DNA from: Channallabes apus
Lineage: Eukaryota; Chordata; Actinopteri; Siluriformes; Clariidae
Assembly: GCA_030522415.1 (NCBI GenBank)
Contig: CM060114.1
Location: forward strand, 23,045,304-23,109,303
Reading direction: 5' to 3'
DNA: 64,000 bases
In this document: positions 34,890 to 45,275 of the stretch, piece after piece
How positions within the stretch are numbered: the stretch's first letter is position 1
Layout of the letters: every line of letters starts with the position of its first letter
Notes under the pieces: generated by a model
What the model was told of the DNA's origin: nothing
The model's input: only the letters and a program-made list of their open reading frames with translations
Databases searched by the model: none
Position numbers and translations under genes: made by a program

Positions 34890-35540
34890 AGGTTTCATAT
34901 ATGTGCATATATCCTCATATACTGTATGTGGCCAATTAGGATTAGTTTTTTGCATTTTTTTTGTTAGTTCTTAGTTATTGCCTTGATAATAGAAAATATG
35001 AGCTAGGCATCATGTATGACAGTTGCCAAAGTGAGATATGAGCTAAAATGACCAGATCCTGCCACAGGAGACATATCTTGTATGTACATATAGGGCTTAT
35101 ATGTGGATATAAAGAAGCAATACAGGAGACCTATATGGCCTGTATATGCACCTCAATGTTGCCTACATGTGGCATATATACGCATATATGCAGCATATAT
35201 ACGCATATATGCAGCATATATATTATCATATATGTGCATATATACTGCATATAGGTTTCATATATGCGCATATATCCTCATATTTACATTTACATTTAGG
35301 CATTTGGCAGACGCTCTTATCCAGAGCGACTTACATTTTTATCTCATTACACATCTGAGCAGTTGAGGGTTAAGGGCCTTGCTCAAGGGCCCAACAGTGG
35401 CAACTTGGTGGTTGTGGGGTTTGAACCTTAGTCCAATGCCTTAACCACTGAGCTACCCCTGGCCCCATATAGGTGCGGTTATATGCGCATATATACTGCA
35501 TATAGGTTTCATATATGCGCATATATCCTCATATAGGTTC
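34890..35540. repeat. ATATGCGCATAT-type palindromic repeat array
   Basis: Short, partly palindromic units ('catatatgcgcatatat', 'tcctcatat', 'actgcatataggtttcat') recur about every 30-60 bp. A SINE (35284-35466) is inserted in the array. Open frames here are repeat artefacts. Confidence 0.75.
35284..35466 (-). mobile_element. tRNA-derived SINE, minus strand
   Basis: On the minus strand it starts GGGGCCAGGGGTAGCTCAGT with an A-box-like head and a B-box-like GGTTCAAACC. Then come the conserved 'cactgttgggcccttgagca' block and a 'gtcgctctggataagagcgt' tail ending in (ATTTAC)n. Possible 5-bp flanks CATAT. The body has the same type as 61848-62080. Confidence 0.8.
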
Positions 35541-35880
35541 TTTCCATGTGAGGCATGCACACTGCTCTGGGTCAGACACAGACAACGGGAAACAGGAACT
35601 AAGGTCTCAAACAAATGCTTCCCAACAGAATACTGTAGGTCGCATCGCCAAAATTCTTTCACCGTGAGTGGCAGGAACTTCCAGACTACAACATATTGAA
35701 TTCTCATGCCTGTAGAGTGTATTATAATGACGTGGCGACAGTGTAAAAACACCCTCCGATGTTAAATGCGAGCCGAAAATTTAGTACTTTTGAACGGCAA
35801 ACAGGAATTAAGCTCTCAAGTGAGTAAATTAGACAGCAAGGTAAATACACAAAACTTACCGTCAAATTATTTTTTTTCCT

Positions 35881-35882
<2 letters not shown>

Positions 35883-35945
<63 letters not shown>

Positions 35946-35953
35946 TTTTTTTT
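35883..35953. repeat. (AT)n followed by poly-T
   Basis: Simple repeat in the CCCAGATAGC element. Open frames with Ile-Tyr repeats over it are artefacts. Confidence 0.95.
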
Positions 35954-36284
35954 AAGCACCATGGCAAATCTCTTGTAGTCAATTTTTTAACCTGTTTTAA
36001 ACACATACACACATACACACATGCATACACATTTTTATAGAAATGCACTTAGTTAATTTAATTTGCCTTACATTGTTGAATGAGGATGGGTTCCACAACC
36101 AAAAATCAACATTGATTCAATGTTTGTCTTTTCAACACTGAAAAGCATTGAATTATCAACATTGATTCAACATTATTTAGCATTGAAAAATCAACCTCAA
36201 CCAAAATGATGATTCTGATGAAATTTCAACATTGAATCAATGTCACCTTGCTATCTGGGTATGATTTAAAATGTAGCGAATTAC

Positions 36285-36958
36285 CAGAGGTGGAAAGTAA
36301 CGAATTACATTTACTCGCGTTACTGTAATTGAGTAGCTTTTTTGTGTATTTCTACTTTTTAAAGTAGTTTTAAAAATCTGTAATTTTACTTTTACTTAAG
36401 TACGTTTTGTTTGAAGTATTGTAATTCGCTACATTTTAAATCATATTCGCTACTGAGTAAAAAATAAATGAATAAAAATGCTAAAATAATAAATATTATG
36501 CTTTGTATAAATGCTCCGTTGCGCCGCGTGTGTGTATCATGTCCTGGTCGCGCGCCGCTCCAGACTCCACTCCGGGTTTTCTGACATCGGCAGCTACCTG
36601 ACACGGTCGCTTCCGCCCTGAGTGACGTCATCGACTAGCGCGACCATGTACGGTGAGACGCGGGAAAGATGAAAGAGGTTGTGATTTTGGCGTTTTGATA
36701 TTTGGTTGTGTATTCCGGTTTTGACTTTTTGCCTCCAATTGACTTTGATTATTGCTTTGTCCCTTTGGTTTGGTTGGTCTTTGTATATATTTGTAGATAA
36801 TTTCACTGTTTTTGGTTTAGAGAGTCTGGGAAGGTACCTGTATTTTTGTTTCTGGGTTTTTTTTTTTGTTTGTTTGTTTTTGCAGATACCTACTAAATAT
36901 AAATACCATTTTGTTTGTTATTTTGGCCTGGGTCCATCCTGAATCTGATCCTCCTCCT

Positions 36959-37008
<50 letters not shown>

Positions 37009-37609
37009 TATATACAAACCTCATTATTTCATCAGTTAATGATTGGATCTAGTTCTTTCTGCCATATACCACCATTTCCATACAGTTTAAAATAGAACCC
37101 TGAACCATTCTTTTGCTGTTTGGCCCTAGACTGGGACGTAACACCATATTTAAGTGACCACTTTATTATGCAAAGGTGTTCCTTCAGTCAAAAACAACTA
37201 GTTTGAGATTTATATCTGCTCTTCTTTTTTGAACTATGCTAGAATGCCTCATCCCACCCCCGCTGTGTGTTTTTTTTTATTTTTATATTTAACAAAAAAA
37301 AAAAAAGCAGAGCCAGATCAATATACAATCGACACCCACAGCAAACATTTAAAAACAAACAGTAATCTGTTAATATAAGAGTGAACATGTAAACACCCAA
37401 GGGCAAAACAATTCAGCAAAAGAATCACCCCCACTGTTAAAAAAATTACTCGGTAACTTTTACTCTGAGTAAATTTTTTAATGAGCTACTTTTTACTTTT
37501 ATTTGAGTAGATTTTTATAAGAGTAACTTTACTTGTACTTAAGTAAAATTTCACTGAAGTAACAGTACTTGTACTTGAGTACAAAATTTTATTACTCTTT
37601 CCACCTCTG
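36285..37609. mobile_element. Sister hAT element inserted in the host hAT
   Basis: Flanked by the perfect 8-bp duplication CGAATTAC (36277-36284, 37610-37617). It belongs to the same family as the host hAT and lies in the opposite orientation. It retains a GC-rich promoter-like block (about 36520-36660) with TGACGTCA at 36623-36630, a (TG)n tract and an A-rich insert of about 190 bp near 37260-37440. No transposase. It provides the uninterrupted reference for the two insertions in the host hAT. Confidence 0.92.
36959..37006. repeat. (TG)n microsatellite
   Basis: About 24 TG units inside the sister hAT. Confidence 0.95.
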
Positions 37610-38196
37610 CGAATTACAATACTTCAAACATAACGTACTTAAGTAAAAGTAAAATTACAGATTTTAAAAACTACTTTAAAAAGTAGAAATACACAAAAAA
37701 AAAACTACTCAATTACAGTAACTCGAGTAAATGTAATTCATTACTTTCCACCTCTGAAGTTGAGTAACATACTTTTATTGTTATTAAGCTAATCTACTTA
37801 ATTATTATTAATAAAAATAAGCCAAAAAGAATAATTAAACATTACCTAATCAGGGAAAGTTGAATTTACTGGTCAGACACAGGAGACTGCATTAATTGAT
37901 TTTTTATTGTCCAAACAACATTTTATTTTTAAAACCTTTAAAACTAAACAGAAAGTAACACATTATAATGCATTTTCAATTGAAAAAAAAACTTTTTTAC
38001 ATGAAACATTATATAAATCAAAATCTTCACATTATCACTTGCTATACAAACATTTTATCCTCAACTTGTTTTAAAATGTGTGAAAACTCAATTCAATTGC
38101 AGGTGAAAAACAACTTTCATACCATATAACTCAAAGTACATGTAACTTGAAACATTTTCCATTTGAAAACAAAAGAACATGCTTGCATTAAATGTA

Positions 38197-38445
38197 CTAT
38201 TTGAAAATAAAAGAACATCTTATTTGTTTAAAGCTCATTCCACTTTTTAGACTCTGGACCTTTTTCAGCGTTTTTGTTCCATCAAGTTTCAAAAACAATT
38301 TCTGGAACATTTCAAAGGTGTACTTTAGCATTTTGGGGTACTCAAGGTTTAGGGCATAAATCAGTCCCATTAACAGCATGCAAGCTATGGTTCTGTTTCC
38401 ACAACCTATTAGAACTTTGGTGCTCTCCAGAAACATTGCACACAT
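38197..38445 (-). pseudogene. Last exon of a SAM-domain-type fish gene family, stand-alone copy
   Basis: After an acceptor (GAGGACTCAACAG) the minus strand reads MLLMGLIYALNLEYPKMLKY and TFEMFQKLFLKLDGTKTLKK before the stop. This is homologous to the terminal exons at 9761-10002 and 20289-20469 and keeps the GLIYALNL block those lack. It lies outside the nested transposons, about 430 bp beyond the host hAT. No upstream exons were recognised, so it is either a gene relic or part of another unseen element. Confidence 0.55.
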
Positions 38446-39429
38446 CTGTTGAGTCCTCTTCAGCTATAGAAATGTTTTTGTTTTGTTTAAGCATGGAGCT
38501 ATCCAATGTAATGAGGTACTGGCTTTTAGCTTATTGTTACACAAATAAATATATGAAGTATAGATCATCACTGGGTTGTTTCACCTACTGTATGTTAATA
38601 AGTTAAGCTCTGAGAATATTTGCATTGTTTATTGTGAAACCAATGTTTACCTCCTTCCATGAGTAGCTCAATGTAATCTTGACAGACAAAAACACATGAG
38701 TAAGGAGTAGGTTGTATGCACAGAGTTTATATTCAGTAACCATTAACAAAACCTCACAATTATAGCCAAAAATAATATTTATGCATAACTTTTAGTATAA
38801 AAACAAATGTAACATTAGCCGTAGGTCTCTGTAAAGTCATGCATACTGTATGTTCTGTTCATCTTCTTTTTTTCCCCCCAATGGAACATCATGTTAGCTA
38901 ATCTTATGATTACTCAGCTTATACAAGTTTTTAATCTCATTTAGAGTTTCCAGTTTATTATTTGATACATAAACTATGTATATCTAATAAATTAGTAACT
39001 CGGTTTACATAAGCGCTTAATATACTTGAAGCAATGAGCTCTTTTTTTGACTTTTGCCTACATCTTACACATTAAACTGTCAAGGATTTAGAGCTAATTA
39101 GACATGCTAATTTAGTTTGCACAATTCCTCTGAGCGTGGCGGCTGGGCCCCACTTTAAACGATTCTGCCTGAATCAAATGTTAAGACTTTTTTTTTTCCA
39201 TCCTCTTGACTAATTGGAAAATATTACAATTGTAAATGCTTTCAATTTCTTTTAATAAAATAGTTTAATTCATTTCAATATGTATCAGATTAATACAGAT
39301 CTGCTTTAGATGAAAAATACTGTAGGCTTTGGTTGTAAGTGCATATGTGTGTGTGCATGTGTGTGCAGCGTGGGGTATTCATGTGAGCACTGACTGGTGT
39401 GTTCAAACTGAGAGAGGGATTTGTCTGCA

Positions 39430-39441
39430 CACACACACACA

Positions 39442-39489
<48 letters not shown>
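39430..39489. repeat. (CA)n microsatellite
   Basis: About 30 CA units with one early interruption. Confidence 0.95.
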
Positions 39490-39491
<2 letters not shown>

Positions 39492-39704
39492 ATGCAGTAC
39501 ATTATTAAAAGCTTGTGACAACCTCAAAAAGCATGCAATAATGTATAAGTATATATATATATATATATGTCATACATTGTTTTTCAACTATTTCTTATGT
39601 GCTTTGTGATTGTGATTTGAACACACCAGTCAGTGCTCACATGAACACCCCACTCTGCACACACACGCACACACATATGCATTTACAACCAAAGCCTATT
39701 TTTT

Positions 39705-39775
39705 TTAAGCCTCCTGGGATAGGCTCCAGGTCCCCGCAACTCTGAATACAAAAAAAGCGGTATAGATGTTGAGTG
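39705..39775 (+). mobile_element. V-SINE 3' tail fragment
   Basis: 'cctgggataggctccagg' and 'aaaagcggtatagatgttga' match the V-SINE end. Confidence 0.65.
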
Positions 39776-40294
39776 AGTAAGTGAGTGCACAGGAGGAACA
39801 CTCACAAACATATTCATAATATGGGCACATTCAAAGTGACATTATAATGTAAACCATTATTCTGTACTATAAAATAGAGTGTGTAAGCATATAGATAACT
39901 GAACTACTCAGACAACTAGAAGAATTGCTTGATATGTCCTCCCAGCCTCAATATGCTTGCTGCCCAGGAGAAAAATAGACACGCACATGATGTATTGTCA
40001 AATGTCCTCTAGTTTATTTACAGAAAATTAGGTTTTTAATTACTGTGGCAAACACCCTGTAACAGGATTACGATTACAACAAAGTCATTTGACCATAAGT
40101 CATTTAACATGTTCTGGTGAAATTGAGGGAAATTGAGAGTCTCATCACCATACTGTGCTTGAAGTTAATGTCATTTAGTTTTACATCTTCATTCATAAGA
40201 AATTTTATCACAAATCCTGTTTTGACTTGAACATTTGTTTTATACAGAAGTTACTAATAACAGAATTACGATTACATCACTTGCTTTGCCCTAG

Positions 40295-41274
40295 TGTGAG
40301 GGTTGCCCACTAGAGGGCAGTGTTAAGTAGTTTGTAGTTTTGTTCGTAGACTCAGTTTCCCAGAAGGCTCCTCAGTCAGGTGACGTGGATGCTCACCTGA
40401 ACTGAGGAGGCTCATTAGCATTGTTATAAATACCTGTTTGTTCTGGGAAACTGGGTCGAGCATTAATTTAATTTCTGTTCTGTTATGTGGGTTTTGTTTT
40501 CTTCTGGTTTTAGTTTGGTTTGATTATAGTTGGCATTTAGTTTCTAGAGCTCTTTAAGTTAAGTTTGTATTTGCTTTGATTTAGTCTATGTCTCATTGTC
40601 TCTGTGTCTCCTAGCAGGATTAGCCTCTAGGAGAATTAGCCTTCTGTGTTTACCATTTTGTGTAAGTAACCCCCATTGCATGTTTAGTTATTAGTCTGTT
40701 TAAATACTAATGAGGGTGATACTAACATGTTTAGATCTTAGCCTGTCTAGTCTTCGTTTATGTCTAGTCTCATCGTCTGATTAGCTCTTAGTCTGTTTAG
40801 GTACTAACATCTTTAGCCACTAACCTTTAGAGTTCTTAGTCTGTTTCATACCTAGTCTGCTGTGCACCTTGTCTGTTCATTCCCTTAGGTCTCAGGCTAC
40901 TGGCCTGTTTAGCCATTAGTCTGATTAGCTATGAGCTAGCTTAGCAGCTAATGTGCAGCACAGCCAGTAGACTTAGCCAAGCCTGTCTTGTTTGTTTATC
41001 CCTTACAGGTATAGTCCCTAGTGTTTAGTCCGCTAGTCTGTTTAGTGTGTCTAGTCTCGTCCAGTTTGTATCCCATGTCTGTATTATGTTTCAATGTATG
41101 TAATCCCTAGTCTTATTTCTAAGTGTTTGAGTTCTGTTGATAGCTTGCTCCAAGTTTAAGCCAACTTCCTTAGTTCATGTTTTGTTCATGTTTGGATTTT
41201 ATTATTAAAGACTCTTGTTTAACTGCATGCCTCAAAACCAAGCCCACAGTCCAACATCATAGCAGAACGTGACA
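40295..41274 (+). mobile_element. Solo LTR, 980 bp, with CCTAG duplication
   Basis: Opens TGTGAGGGTTGCCCACTAGA and closes AGCAGAACGTGACA, flanked by identical CCTAG (40290-40294, 41275-41279). A TATA-like 'ttataaatacc' lies near 40424 and an 'attattaaag' near 41200. The middle is built of short 'tagtctgtttag'-like motifs. There is no internal coding region, so it arose by LTR-LTR recombination. The plus orientation is inferred from the TATA-like box. The start of the block at 50550 is a relative. Confidence 0.85.
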
Positions 41275-41279
41275 CCTAG

Positions 41280-43059
41280 ACAACATTCAAATGACTCAGC
41301 TTTGCTGTTTAAGATAGCTAACGCTTATATTAGTTTCTGTACTAGATGCTGATAAAATACTTATTTGGACACAAATTATAAAAGGTACCAAAGTGCTAAA
41401 GTCTCTTTCATACATACAGGAGTTAGACAAATAATCTAGTATGGAGCAATTTTGGTGAGAAAATGAACATTCCATCACCTGAAATTGTGCATATGGATTT
41501 AAGTTTTGACAGAAGCTCTGATGAGTTTGAAGTTCTTGAGGAGTGCACATGTGAATGTACGCCAAGATAAAGGAATATCCTCTCATCTTGCGGTTTTGCG
41601 AATAGCAAGAATGAGGAGTGCTTGTAAGGGAATGAGGAGAGCTGAGAATGCTTGATGAGTGGCCCATGAGGAGAGCTTGGAGAGAGTGTCACAAGTGAGG
41701 CAGAAGAGAACAACCCTAAAAACACTGCAGAAGGTATTTAATGGGTGTTTAAAGAGAAGTTCTTAATTTTAGAATTTTCCTGCATCCACAAGATCAGCAA
41801 GAACCAGGAGTGGCCAGCAACTCAGGAAATTTCCAATTTCAGGAAATCTCCATGAGTACACACTTTTTCTTGCCAAGATTTCTCATCGGATTCCTGTACT
41901 GTACAGTATGTATAAAAGGGTGTTAAGTGTAAGTGTCTAATGGGCTAAATGAGACGGTTATTGCTTTAAATGACATTTGCCATTTTCACCATACACTCTA
42001 GTAGTATTACTTACTCAACATTTAAATGTGTAGCAATGGTAGTAGTGTTACCATTGCTACAGATTTAGTATTTAAATGCTGAGTAAGGAATGGTAACAAA
42101 TGGTTTACACATTGTCCTTTATCTGTAGGTGTGAAATTACATTATTAATTTTTTTTTTTAGAGTCTTTGCAAATGTTTTTCTGTTTCACTAACAAAATAA
42201 CCTTCATTATTAATAGATTCAAGATTCAAGATTCTTTGTTACATGCATAGCAGTGAAATGTATCCTGAACCGCTCCTACTTTGTGCAAATAACAGAAGAA
42301 GCAAAAGAAATAACCTATAAATAGAAATTGAAATAGAAATAATAACACATAAATGTTTTTTGACAGACCCCCAGACTGAGATTTAATAAGTAATATTCAC
42401 GATTCATTGTTAGTTAAATTGTAATAAACAATGTTAAAAATGCTACACTTTGAAGCTCTAAGATTGGCTAGCATCTCATGCATAGTGAAGACTTAACTAG
42501 AGATTCATAGATGATACTGAATTATTCTGACCAACACAGAAGATATGATTTGTCAAAAACAAATAACAAAAAAGATGGAAGTATAGCAAACATAACCTCA
42601 ACTATGTTTCCTAGCAACTATGTAAAAGTTGACATCTTTTTAAATAAAATTGACTTCTTTCATATATTTTAAGTTGATTTCTTTCATTTAAATTTGACTT
42701 ACTTTATTTATAGTTTACTATTTTATTTAAAGTTTATTCATTTTTAAAGTTGAGGTTTTTTTTTTTTACACTATTTTAATTTAATATTGCGATTTAATTG
42801 AAAGTTAACTTGTTTTTAATTTTTTTGTTTATTTTTTTTAAGTCCTTACAACTGCCTTGCACTTCTGGTCCACCATATTGACCTATCACCTCTTACAGTA
42901 CCTGTATGCAGTGTGTGTGCGTGTGTGTGTGTCTGTGAGAGAAAGAGAAATGAAAGCTTTGCAGTTAAGCCCGGTATTGATCTGAAGATGATTGGCTCAG
43001 CTAATTACTGTTTACACAGAGATATTAGATATTAGTGTGTGCCACTCCCATACCACATG

Positions 43060-43106
<47 letters not shown>

Positions 43107-43448
43107 AACCTTTTGCCCTTCGTTCTTTTTTATTTGAGAGCTGGTTTCACATAAATTTCATTTTCAGCCATTCAGAGAGGACTGGGAGAAACAAGAACAG
43201 AAAATGACACAAAGCAGAAAGATGCATTATAAGAAATATATCTGGAAAGCAAACATTCCTACACACATTAATACACTGTGTGTGGGGGTCTGTGGGTTAT
43301 TGGTTGGGAGTGTGGTACGGGGGTGTTGCAATGCTCTTTGACGCTCAGTGTGTGTAAACTCCACCATAATCCTGAATTTATTACTGATGTGAGCAGAGCA
43401 GCTGGGCCGATCGAGGAGAAAATAATAAAAAGAGGAAATTAGAGAATA

Positions 43449-43480
<32 letters not shown>

Positions 43481-43850
43481 CGCGCGCATGCAAGCATTCA
43501 TGCCCTACCAGGGATGAAGGCTGCCCCACTTGGAAGACAGCCTCTTTTTAATTCCTTTATTAAGACCAAATTTGCATGTGCCCTCCTCACTGTAGGAAAT
43601 CCCATCATTCTGTTCTGTAGACGTAAATAACACAAGAGTTCCTTGTATGATATGTTCATTATCATAGACCAAACTCAAGCTGTCAAGCTGAGAATTATGA
43701 AAAGCTGAGTATGCACATGTATGTGAACTGCATGTCATTGTCATGTTTCAGGAATAAGAGGGCGGACGCAAGTGCAGGCCTTGAACTGAGAATTGTCTTT
43801 ATTAATTGTCCACAACTCAAAATGACTCCAAACAATAAAGAAGAAACCAA
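41280..43850. other. No gene recognised
   Basis: Overlapping minus-strand open frames at 41296-41725 lack recognisable domains. A LINE-type tail in inverse orientation ('attcaagattcaagattctt' with 'agcagtgaaatg') lies near 42222-42345. Simple repeats (CT)n(CA)n at 43060-43107 and (TG)n(CG)n at 43450-43487 are present. Confidence 0.4.
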
Positions 43851-43855
43851 AACAC

Positions 43856-44229
43856 TGTCACATACACGTTTTGCGGCCGGCACTAGGACCCGGAAGTAGG
43901 ACGGTCGCAAAACAGGAAGCATAAAAGGAAACAAGATGGCGCTTCACATCACTCTGTCATTGAGTTCGCCCATGTCGGTTCGGATCGTTTTCCTGCCATT
44001 TCGTGAGTACTCACTTTCTTGGGTTACCTTTCTGATTCGAGTGTGTGTTTATAGGACGCGGGTTAAATTTGTGTTTTTCCCTTGCTCCCCTTCGGTGAGA
44101 GTCCTTAGATTAAATCACGTGGTAATCCTGCCTACTCGCTTGCTTCCGCGTTTGGGTTTACCATCCACGCTACAAAGGGCTAACCGCTATTGTGCTAGTC
44201 TTCTGGCCATCCCGGTTTGTTTCGTGACA
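43856..44229 (+). repeat. 5' LTR
   Basis: 374 bp from TGTCACATACACG to TTTCGTGACA. A TATA-like GCATAAAAGG (ATAAAA from 43921) lies 30 nt before ACTCTGTCATT (43951-43961), the predicted transcript start and self-primer. Confidence 0.92.
43951..43961 (+). promoter_or_regulatory. Predicted transcript 5' end and self-primer
   Basis: ACTCTGTCATT is exactly complementary to AATGACAGAGT at 44231-44241, one base after the 5' LTR. In Tf1 of fission yeast the first 11 nt of the mRNA fold back onto a site just after the LTR to prime reverse transcription. Here the match is also 11 nt and sits 30 nt from the TATA-like box. The transcription start is inferred. Confidence 0.7.
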
Positions 44230-44230
44230 G

Positions 44231-44241
44231 AATGACAGAGT
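44231..44241 (+). promoter_or_regulatory. Predicted self-priming primer-binding site
   Basis: AATGACAGAGT overlaps the gag start codon (ATG at 44232). There is no room for a usual 18-nt tRNA primer-binding site before gag, which favours self-priming. Confidence 0.7.
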
Positions 44242-45275
44242 CGCATGCGGTAAACCCAGCGGATTATGCGCACTTATGCGACGTTCTAGATCGGCACGCC
44301 GGGCTAATCGACAAGCTAAGCGGAGAGCTTGCTTCTCTTCGCCGGAGTGTCCAAGATATCGCGGCCTTGCACCGTGAGGTGGCGGAGCTTCGATGGGAGA
44401 ATGCGGATCTTCGCGAGGCTGTTGCTAGCGCGGCTAACCGGCCTCTACTACTAACCGGTCGCTACTCCATCCCCCCCTCTCCAACCCCCGATGTTTTTTT
44501 CGCTTTACCGGATAAATGGGATGGCACGGACGGGAGGTGCAGTGTTTTTCTAACCGCTTTAGGTCTGGTGTTTGAGTTTAATGCCACCAAATACTCCACA
44601 GATCGATTGCGCATTGCTCTCCTTGTTTCGCTGCTGTCAGGGCAGGCAGCTGAGTGGGCCACGGCAGTTATCCGGTCTGATTCAGATACCGCTCACTCAT
44701 GCAATGAATTCACCCGTCAACTGAAACTAACCTTTGAACATCCTGCTGGCGAGGTGGAGACCGACTCAAAGTTATACCATTTGCGGCAGAGTGAATTGTC
44801 CGTGAGTCGCTATACTTACAATTTCCATACCCTCGCTATTCAAACCACCTGGGGAGACGCAGCACTCCGGACATCATACTATGAGGGGCTGGCCTCCCGG
44901 ATCAGAGATGAGCTAGCCGGGAGAGAACTTCCTGCCACCCTGGAGGGACTAATTCAGCTCGCCCTCCGGATCGACCAGTGCATCCTCTCTCGTCCCAGAC
45001 CAGCCCTGAGAACCCTGTCACCAGCACCCACCTCTGCATACATGACTCCAAGACCAGTGACCACCCATAGTCATACCCATCAGGGAAATGTCGGTTCTCC
45101 ACCCTCTGCCGTGGTTGACACCGGAGCCGGGAAACCCATGCAGTTAGGACGTGCCTCCCTAACCGCAGCTGAGCGAGAACGCCGTTTTAAGGAGGGACTC
45201 TGTGCCTACTGCGGCTCAGCAGCACACCATTGGGCCATTTGTCCACATCGTCCGGGAAACACTCAGGCCCGGTGA
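44232..45275 (+). CDS. Gag polyprotein of the sushi-type retrotransposon
   Basis: 347 codons, intact. I chose the ATG at 44232, just after the LTR; an upstream in-frame ATG at 44217 lies within the LTR. Residues about 15-65 form a heptad-rich coiled coil (SGELASLRRSVQDIAALHRE). The middle (about 90-255) is a Gypsy-type capsid region, with SLLSGQAAEWATAVI typical of retrotransposon Gag. A Pro/Thr-rich linker follows. A CX2CX4HX4C zinc knuckle spans Cys324, Cys327, His332 and Cys337. Gag packages the RNA in virus-like particles. The end overlaps pol by a -1 shift site. Related domesticated mammalian genes include PEG10 and the RTL family. Confidence 0.93.
   Translation: MTESHAVNPADYAHLCDVLDRHAGLIDKLSGELASLRRSVQDIAALHREVAELRWENADLREAVASAANRPLLLTGRYSIPPSPTPDVFFALPDKWDGTDGRCSVFLTALGLVFEFNATKYSTDRLRIALLVSLLSGQAAEWATAVIRSDSDTAHSCNEFTRQLKLTFEHPAGEVETDSKLYHLRQSELSVSRYTYNFHTLAIQTTWGDAALRTSYYEGLASRIRDELAGRELPATLEGLIQLALRIDQCILSRPRPALRTLSPAPTSAYMTPRPVTTHSHTHQGNVGSPPSAVVDTGAGKPMQLGRASLTAAERERRFKEGLCAYCGSAAHHWAICPHRPGNTQAR

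Larger units (their letters stand above)
28851..36259. mobile_element. 7.4-kb DNA transposon with CCCAGATAGC ends and TA duplication
   Basis: Inverted ends CCCAGATAGCA. The left flank ends GAATA and the right begins TATGATTT; the uninterrupted target in the sister hAT (CGAATATGATTT, inverted) shows TA was duplicated. Both ends carry clusters of 'aacattgattcaatgtt'-type subterminal repeats (28861-29095, 36090-36245). The interior holds several minus-strand exon-like pieces (34601 down to 29580), a Tc1 copy, an ATATGCGCATAT repeat and a SINE. No transposase superfamily was recognised. Confidence 0.85.
17052..37756. mobile_element. hAT element hosting two large transposons
   Basis: Ends are CAGAGGTGGAAAGAGTAATA at left and, inverted, CAGAGGTGGAAAGTAATGAA at right, flanked by the perfect 8-bp duplication AAGTTGAG (17044-17051, 37757-37764). 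The hAT's own sequence survives as 17052-17664, 28453-28850, 36260-36284 and 37618-37756. It is interrupted by the 10.8-kb element, the CCCAGATAGC element and a sister hAT. No hAT transposase is present, so it was mobilised in trans. A promoter-like block with a TGACGTCA site (28657-28664) is shared with the sister. Confidence 0.9.
38620..40289. other. No gene; simple repeats and possibly unique DNA
   Basis: Mostly AT-rich. It contains a (CA)n array (39430-39489), a small V-SINE tail (39705-39775), and the stretch 39083-39190, which shows no repeat hallmarks and has homeodomain-like cores (GCTAATTAGACATGCTAATT). I see no exon. Confidence 0.4.

Noticed and set aside
41296..41725. 100- and 123-codon minus-strand frames
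   Set aside because: Two overlapping frames, no recognisable motif, no start or splice context, AT-rich neighbourhood.
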